From: Aquanectria penicillioides
Lineage: Eukaryota; Ascomycota; Sordariomycetes; Hypocreales; Nectriaceae
NCBI GenBank assembly: GCA_003415625.1
Contig: PYIU01000011.1
Span: 137,001 to 201,000 of the forward strand
Direction of reading: 5' to 3'
Length of the DNA: 64,000 nt
Shown: positions 58,055 through 64,000 of the stretch, in pieces
How the letters are laid out: the number at the start of each line of letters is the position of its first letter
Numbering within the stretch: position 1 is the first letter of the stretch
Translations under genes and position numbers: made by a program
The notes under the pieces: model-generated
Told to the model about the DNA's origin: nothing
The model's input: only the letters and a program-made list of their open reading frames with translations
Databases searched by the model: none

Positions 58055-59068
58055 TGTAAAGAGGGTTGTGGGAGGTTTCGATCGAAAGCCAATTGCTTGA
58101 AGGTCTCTTCAGAGTTGACACGCGTGAGGTCGCGGTTTGACTAGTGCATCCAGTCGTGACGGCTGATCGCTACACTGGTTGAGGTTGCAGAAGGATTGTA
58201 GTCGATGTAGCTTTTGAAATGATAAATAGTTGCGCGAAAGCAAGAGATAAGGCGAATAATAGTACATTTTACCGTGAGATGGCTGCCTGATGAGACACGA
58301 TGGTAAGAGGCATTTCTTTCTTTGGCGGGTAAGTCTTACTTGCATGCAACGATGCCTGCAAACACCGCCAATAGGAATGCTTGAGCGGTTGAACCCTAGA
58401 TACTGTATTTTTGTGCATCTCACACTGTAAATATAGGTACTTGCCAAAGAACCTGATCAGCCCAGAGCTTTTCTCTGTCTCTTATCATCCAACAATGCAC
58501 AGGTTCCGGGCACTGCTTCAAGAGTAATTATATTTTCTGCGGAATCAAATCTTCAACTGTGGCACTGCTCGTCCACAGTGTTAATTGAGGTTGGAACTAT
58601 TTAAGCTTAAGTTTGTTTCCGAGGTCCCACTTAGAGTGGAATTTCCCAGCTTCCCAATAACCAGCTAGAGCTGACTTGTGAAACAGACATCTGCTACAAC
58701 AGCATATTCATAGGTTTCGTGGCCAGTATATCGAGGGCTGGCGCCTTCCTCTCTGTTGTCGGTTTTCATCAGCGTCGGCGCACTGGTGAGCACTGATTTG
58801 GTTGCCGCCAAGCTTCACATTACAAGACGGCGACAACTTTACGCGGAGAGTAGATAGGAGAAGCTTTCAGGGTAAAACAATATTGTTATTTCTATTTCTG
58901 TCAATGTCTCCCTCATCCTGGTTTGTTTTTATGAGACGCGAGCCTCAGCCTAAGGCCTTGGCCTCGAATTCACTTCCAATCAACGCGACTTAAACGAGTT
59001 CGGGTGTATGTCCTGCCGTGTACAGATCCAGCAACCACGATTGTTATTTCGGAATTCCAGCCTAAAGC
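58055..59068. other. Promoter region of the NLR gene, no other gene seen
   Basis: Short frames only (58109-58447 minus, 58802-58993 plus). Confidence 0.45.
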
Positions 59069-59525
59069 TCAATTCGGAGTCCCCTGGTAAAATACAACGT
59101 ACTTGACATGCAACCCACTCTTAAGTCCTTCAGCCGTTTGCTCGTTGGGTTTGCCTCCTCCGCCCGGAAGGTTGGTCCCGACAGCCACATTCAGCACAGT
59201 AAAGAAGCTCTTATAAGCAATGCTAAACCACGTTTCCTGATCGGGAAGATCTGAGCCCTTGACGCTAAAGTACTTCTGTCCGTCCTTGTTTGTGCCATTC
59301 CAGGGTTTCATTCTCCCAGTGGCAAGCCCTGCGGTCCACAATTATGGACTAAGTGTGGTAGTCATCTTTGTTGAAATGCTCCTTGGGCGACCCTAGGATC
59401 TCGGGAGCGTCTGTGGTTCCATAGTGCACAGAGCCAAGCATGCAGTCATCGCCATGTGCAATCTCGAAAATGTCACACTCGCCGTAAGTAGGCCAAGAGA
59501 CCCCGTGGCGGAGGTCCTCGCTGAG
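59069..59525 (-). pseudogene. GH16 glucanase pseudogene (C-terminal half)
   Basis: Relic of a family 16 endo-beta-glucanase. On the minus strand it reads ALSEDLRHGVSWPTYGECD, then IFEIAHGDD, which holds the ExDxxE catalytic motif (ECDIFE), then GSVHYGTTDAPEILGSP and NKDDYHT followed by TAG where Trp is expected, SIIVDRRACHWEN, a frameshift near 59305, and KYFSVKGSDLPDQETWF, FFTVLNVAVGTNLPGGGG and VKYVVFYQG. The N-terminal half (signal peptide and first beta strands) is not found upstream; an in-frame stop lies before ALSED. Not functional. Confidence 0.8.
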
Positions 59526-60424
59526 CGCCTAGAATGCTAGCTATGTGCCTTTCTGATGATCTTGTGCCGCGCTGCCGATCTTCAGCTCAACCTGGAGATT
59601 CACCCGCCGGTGGTCCATACGATACATTCGAGATCAAGAAAGGACGAGAGTCGACCATCACCACAAACTGTGACCAAGAGCATCTGCAAACGCCTACAAT
59701 GAAGTATTTACCTTTGATCCTACGCATATCAATCATCAACTCGACTTCCTACCTCAATCTACGATTTATGCAAACCGAGGAGCTGTTGGAGCTCAATCGT
59801 CGGGAACAACCCAGGTCATCACGCATAGCAGCAGTGATATCAATTCCGCAGCTCAAAAAATGAGAGCATTTCCTGAATTGTTATGCAACGCTTTCATAGT
59901 TCCACAAGGTGCCATGTGGTATTATTATTATTATTATTATTATTATTTGGGACTTGATTGTGTTGCCAGCAGCCTCATATCGAAACCTTATTCCCAATGA
60001 ATCCCGTTGAATTGTATTTAGACACTTCCGATGGTTGAAGCTCCCATTGGTGGAAATTATCACGCCGTTTCTTCATGCTTGGAAGCATTCCTTCCACACA
60101 GAGGAAAGATCGCTCATTGTGTAATGGGATGGCATCTTTTTCTCCCATATGACAACATGGCACATCTTTCCAACTAGCCCAGATGTGGTAGTGATCCCGT
60201 TGTCACACGCTGACGATGGCTCTAGCATCCCATCAGTCGGAAGATTCACAATCTCGTATGTTCGGTACGTGAGCCTAAAATGGTCGACATTAATCAAATA
60301 AGCGAACCTTAAAGTGCTCTCTTTGTTGGAATTCCTCCATAAAGCAAGTAAATCTGCCCGCATTTTGGCTCAGCACATGCCTTCTTCACTCAACACGAGG
60401 TGACAAAAACATCGAATTTACAAG
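59526..60424. other. Intergenic with a microsatellite
   Basis: No gene supported; short frames at 59534-59863 and 60073-60363 (minus) have no features. Confidence 0.45.
59921..59948. repeat. ATT trinucleotide microsatellite
   Basis: About nine ATT units in a row. Confidence 0.9.
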
Positions 60425-61123
60425 ATGAGAGCACCCCAGCTATGTACTATTCTTTTCTTAGCTTCAGCTATGGCGGAAAAGCTGCTTTACAGGAACACGT
60501 TTAACGATACCGATGCAATCGCTGACTGGGTTTCCGAGGGCCCTGTCAATGCAACCGTCACCAACAACACCCTGGAGCTGAGTGGTGCTGGTGGAATTGA
60601 CGATCACTTTGTCTTCTGGGTACCAAAGGTCTTTCCTGATCACATCCGGATCACCTGGGAGTTCTCTGCTGTTGCTGAACCTGGACTCGCCATGTTTTTC
60701 TTTGGCGCAGCATCGGTTGCTGGCGGCAGCATTTTCGATAAAGGTCTTGCCCCCCGCAACGGTTCCTATGCGCAGTACCACTCTGGCGACATCCGTACAC
60801 TGCACGCATCATACTTTCGGCGTCGATGGCCGGAAGAACGTGCTTTTCATCTTGTAAATCTGCGGAAATCTCCTGGGTTTCACCTCGTTGCTCAAGGCGC
60901 CGATCCATTGCCCTCGGTCGTCGACGCACCTGGTGCATTTTACACCGTCGAGGTTACTAAAGACAAGCGCGATGTAAAGTTTTCAGTCAACAATCTTCTA
61001 CTATATTCATGGGAGGATGTGGATCGATCTACCGGCCCCGTTGTTCGTGATGGACGTATCGGGTTCCGCCAGATGAATCCGCTTGTTGCACGATATCGTA
61101 ACTTGGAAGTCTGGCAGCTTTAG
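60425..61123 (+). CDS. Secreted DUF1961-family protein
   Basis: 232 residues, single exon, ATG 60425. Short signal peptide MRAPQLCTILFLASAMA, then EKLLYRNTFND. The domain has WVSEGPVNATV, HFVFWVPKVFPDHIRITWEF, AEPGLAMFFFGAA, LAPRNGSYAQYHSGDIRTLH, ASYFRRRWPEER and DGRIGFRQMNPLVARYRNL. This is the DUF1961 concanavalin-A-like beta-sandwich, found beside glycoside hydrolases and polysaccharide lyases in bacteria and fungi and probably carbohydrate-active. The catalytic mechanism is not established. Three Asn glycosylation sequons agree with secretion. Adjacent to the dead GH16 gene, but the two do not overlap. Confidence 0.85.
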   Translation: MRAPQLCTILFLASAMAEKLLYRNTFNDTDAIADWVSEGPVNATVTNNTLELSGAGGIDDHFVFWVPKVFPDHIRITWEFSAVAEPGLAMFFFGAASVAGGSIFDKGLAPRNGSYAQYHSGDIRTLHASYFRRRWPEERAFHLVNLRKSPGFHLVAQGADPLPSVVDAPGAFYTVEVTKDKRDVKFSVNNLLLYSWEDVDRSTGPVVRDGRIGFRQMNPLVARYRNLEVWQL

Positions 61124-62852
61124 GGTGTCGAGCTTCGTACTGCGAGTAGGATCCAAGAAGCTCCTGGATTGAGTGTCTTGAAAGGATTTGGTGTTAGTGG
61201 ATGGGCCACTTTACGAGCATATGATGGAGAGACCAAGGCTTTATAGCTGTGAACTATCATAACTTCCCGGCAGCTGCACAATTCGTTTACAATTTCATAC
61301 CAGTGGGCAAATAAACTAGTATGATCCGAGTCAACTCACCCTAACGCAGTAATGGTCAGATCGATGTTGCATCCATGACTATGAGCCAGCAATCCTCAGT
61401 GGTTAACGATGAAGCAGCCAATACGTGAGATTAGCGGCCTTCACTTTCTGCCCATCCTGTCTAACGACTTTAGCGGCACTCTAGCTCTCGTGCGATAAAA
61501 AGTGGACACCGAATTCATCAACATTATTATCAGCCTGCTAGCATTGTTTCAAGAGCGATCATATCAAGCAGTCACACCCACGACGAACTTATTCTCAATG
61601 CGAGTGACAGGAGAAGTCGCTTGTAAGAAGAAGACAAGTAATGAAGTTGCACTTTCAAACAGGATATATTTACCTGCAATAGAGAATATGAGAGCAGCGA
61701 CGTATTCATGACAATGCTACTCCGTACATAGTAGTGGGAGCCGTTTGGAAATCCAAGTGCAATTTCGCCACTGAGTCAGGCCTAGTCAAGGGCCTACCCT
61801 AAATCAACAACCATAACTTCCCCCAGATTACTGTTTTCTTTGCAACAGCCCTGGCATCCTTGGTCAGAATTTTCTGGGTTTCCATTGATATACCGGCATG
61901 TTTGCTTTACCGAGCGGCATGGTGAGGTCGACGTAAACGACTTGTCACTTTCACGAGCATTTACATGAATGATTATGTTGAGACGAACATCAAATCGCCA
62001 AAGGGGGGAATAAGGGTGTTTCAAAACCATAACTAGACCAACATCCCTCGTAGGTCGAACAAGCGAGATTCTGAGAAGCATGTTCTGAAGGAGGGATTTG
62101 GAAGAATACGAGGTCGCTGACTGGGATTGGAGGAATCTGCATCATATGGCCGGAACGCAGAATTCGTTACCATCATCGCCAACTCAGAAATTGTCCAAAG
62201 ATTCCCGGCTTGATTCACATCAATCGTGAGACGATCAATATGATGCTAACTAGCATTTCCAGGCGCCACGAAGGTACAAGCCTCCACGATGAAGAGATTG
62301 TCTCATGGCTAAATGAGTGGGCTCCACATCATGGAAATTACGACCCACAAGTCAGCCCCTTTGCAGGCAGCAACATTCTGCCGCCAAGTCCTTGACCGCC
62401 CTGGCAAATCAGTATAAAAGAACCGCCTACCCTCCAGAATTTTGGACTTTTTCTTCTTTCTTCTTTAGCTCTCTTTGCCTTTTGGCTTAGATCAAGTGTA
62501 GTATCTGTTCTTTTCAGTTTAATCTCTGAAAGGTCTCTAAGGAGACCAATCGTGATTATTCCTATTTTTGGATTTCGGGAGGCATCCTCTGTGCTTGCAC
62601 ATGATTTCACCCACAGTGTCCCTGGTATTACACTGCTTCCAGGTGACGCGAACTGCACGGGCTCACGCTTTTCATTGCTTTCTCAGGCTTGCCTGGGTAG
62701 TGAAGAAGACAGCTAGCAGACACACCTGCACACTTGGTGGTGCATTGAGGACAGGCAAGAGTCTTGATGTGGCAATTTTTCTTTTAAATTGATAGAGGAT
62801 CCCTGTGACTGTATGGCTCCCCCACCTTAGTATTATCTTTTTTTTCCCCAAC
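61124..62852. other. Intergenic, no supported gene
   Basis: Frames at 61794-62081 and 62033-62218 (minus) and 62210-62395 (plus) are open but unrecognised; the minus-strand pair might be a decayed gene. The stretch 62672-62852 (minus) may be an alternative 3' exon of the AROM-like gene, because a GTAAGT overlaps its stop codon. Confidence 0.4.
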
Positions 62853-63938
62853 TTACTCCGTAATCTGCCTAACGGATACACCTGGGCTGTCTAGAGATGC
62901 CCTTTCAGCCTTATTGTCCATCATTACGCAAGTATGTCTCCGTTTAGCCAATATCTGGCTAACGTCTTTTGCGGGAAAACTCGAGTCCACTGTAATCATC
63001 TCAACGCACATTTTGATTGCCAAGGAGTAAAGTTCCTGAGCTTTCCTAAGAGCAGAAGGCTCTTGAGGATCCCTGCTCGTGTCCACTCCAAATATGATCG
63101 GAAGTCTGATCAGCTGGCGGAGGCGAGAGATTTGAACAGCTACATGATCTGTAGATGTCTCTTGTGACATGTCAACTCTGATCTCCACTGCTTCATGATT
63201 TCGCAACATCTTAATAACGGTCGCATCGTCTGCGTTGTCAATGTCGGATATTCTCACAGCTAGCGCCCGAATCGTGGTGTTCGACCAAGTGGGTTTGAGG
63301 CCAAAAATAAGGTCAAGGGTGTGGGCCAGATCGGGCTGAATGTGATGGATGCTGGAATGACGAGTCAGGAACATAGAATTACTACATTCCTCCAGAAGAG
63401 GCTTCCTCCGTCCATATACTTCTCGGATTCGCTCCGTATATGCTGGTAAGGCCTCATCTTTCAGAAGATACTCCACGGTAGCATCCGTGTCACGGTGCAA
63501 GAGGAGAACTGTTCCACCCCATGATTTGAGCAGATCACGGGCTTCGGATGTTTCGACGATACCACCACCGCAAGAGAAGACGTGCCCTGTTGGGTGTTTC
63601 TCCATCACATCCTTGAGAATCCAAAGCTCTTGCTCGCGGAAATGGGTCCATCCATGCTGACGCACGGTGTCACTTGCAGAGAGGTCAGTACGCTGTTCGA
63701 GCTCTGCGTCGAAATCCATAAATTGGAAAGATAGATATCGAGCGATTAAACGGCCTGTAGTTGTTTTGCCTGCCCCACGCATGCCAATGACGAACATGGA
63801 AGGGGCAGAAGGAACTGTTGACGGTGCAGCAATTTCCTCTCTGAATTTGTGCAGGGGTCGACTCTCTATGTGGCGACAACGAGGCCAGCCTGGAACCGAC
63901 ACATTTTTGTGAAAAGAAACGGGCTCAATTGATGGCAT
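62853..63938 (-). CDS. AROM/QutR-like protein: shikimate-kinase domain plus partial type I dehydroquinase domain
   Basis: 361 residues, single exon, start ATG 63938. After a 45-residue leader comes a shikimate-kinase domain: Walker A GMRGAGKTT (52-60), the DxD MDFDAELE (Asp74, Asp76), GWTHFREQE (Arg101) and CGGG (123-126). The lid motif reads EALPAY where AROM proteins have an RPAY-type Arg, so the lid Arg looks lost (Leu164). Residues ~220-361 match the type I 3-dehydroquinase domain (LPIIFGVDTS, AQELYSLAIKMCVEMITVD), but the region with its catalytic His and Lys is shortened. It ends at SPGVSVRQITE, where AROM and QutR continue into a shikimate dehydrogenase domain. It could be a regulatory (QutR-like) or decayed duplicate rather than an enzyme. 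Confidence 0.8.
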   Translation of the reverse strand: MPSIEPVSFHKNVSVPGWPRCRHIESRPLHKFREEIAAPSTVPSAPSMFVIGMRGAGKTTTGRLIARYLSFQFMDFDAELEQRTDLSASDTVRQHGWTHFREQELWILKDVMEKHPTGHVFSCGGGIVETSEARDLLKSWGGTVLLLHRDTDATVEYLLKDEALPAYTERIREVYGRRKPLLEECSNSMFLTRHSSIHHIQPDLAHTLDLIFGLKPTWSNTTIRALAVRISDIDNADDATVIKMLRNHEAVEIRVDMSQETSTDHVAVQISRLRQLIRLPIIFGVDTSRDPQEPSALRKAQELYSLAIKMCVEMITVDSSFPAKDVSQILAKRRHTCVMMDNKAERASLDSPGVSVRQITE

Positions 63939-64000
63939 ATCGGCTTTTGAGATATCGATGGTGTTGTATTTTAAGACGGGCCCATGAAATGATGAGTTTG
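63939..64000. other. Upstream of the AROM-like gene, window edge
   Basis: Sixty-two bases of probable leader; no ATG in frame. Confidence 0.4.

Noticed and set aside
1..64000. CRISPR array or bacterial operon features
   Set aside because: The sequence is fungal nuclear DNA with introns; no regularly spaced repeats were seen.

Overview
The window looks like a chromosome segment of a filamentous ascomycete (Pezizomycotina). It has short introns of about 46-91 nt with GT..AG ends and CTAAC/CTAAT-like branch sites. It carries fungus-only families: a HET-NACHT-WD40 NLR, a DUF7514 protein, a fungal-type GT2 hyphal-growth glycosyltransferase and an AROM-like shikimate kinase. It encodes secreted plant-cell-wall enzymes, and it contains an AT-rich block that looks like repeat-induced point mutation (RIP). 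I cannot fix the genus from sequence alone; a Eurotiomycete or Sordariomycete would both fit.

Layout. 1-2.0 kb: a histidine kinase running off the left edge, with one apparent frameshift. 2.8-9.8 kb: a block of five pseudogenes (FAD-dependent amine-type oxidoreductase, aldehyde dehydrogenase, APC amino-acid permease, a second FAD oxidoreductase and a Zn2Cys6 regulator). Together they read as a dead amine or amino-acid catabolic cluster. 10.3-20.7 kb: small secreted protein, NADAR remnant, FAD-linked oxidase lacking the usual flavin-binding His, YCII-domain protein, DUF7514 protein and a six-intron amidase. 24.3-29.9 kb: a secreted alpha/beta hydrolase, convergent with a peroxisome-targeted alpha/beta hydrolase (C-terminal SKI), then a secreted protein of unknown function. 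30.9 kb: a TA-flanked MITE-like element. 31.4-32.5 kb: pectate lyase PL3 with a Ser/Asp repeat tail. 37.5-40.6 kb: a secreted glyoxalase-fold protein and a second small secreted Cys protein. 42.3-46.9 kb: a 4.57 kb transposon with 87-bp terminal inverted repeats, a 5-bp target duplication and a heavily mutated AT-rich interior. 48.3-51.9 kb: GT2 glycosyltransferase and a GFA/CENP-V-type zinc protein. 52.6-58.1 kb: one large HNWD-type NLR gene. 59-64 kb: GH16 glucanase relic, DUF1961 secreted protein and the AROM-like protein.

The live genes do not form an obvious single pathway. There is no polyketide synthase, peptide synthetase or terpene cyclase in the window. The common theme is the accessory genome: secreted proteins, self/non-self recognition, transposons and gene decay, with a few conserved genes (GT2, DUF7514) in between. 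Exon boundaries were inferred by eye from frame continuity, splice consensus and family expectation. In every multi-exon model reported here the exon lengths sum to a multiple of three. Family names rest on recognition of motifs, not on a database search.
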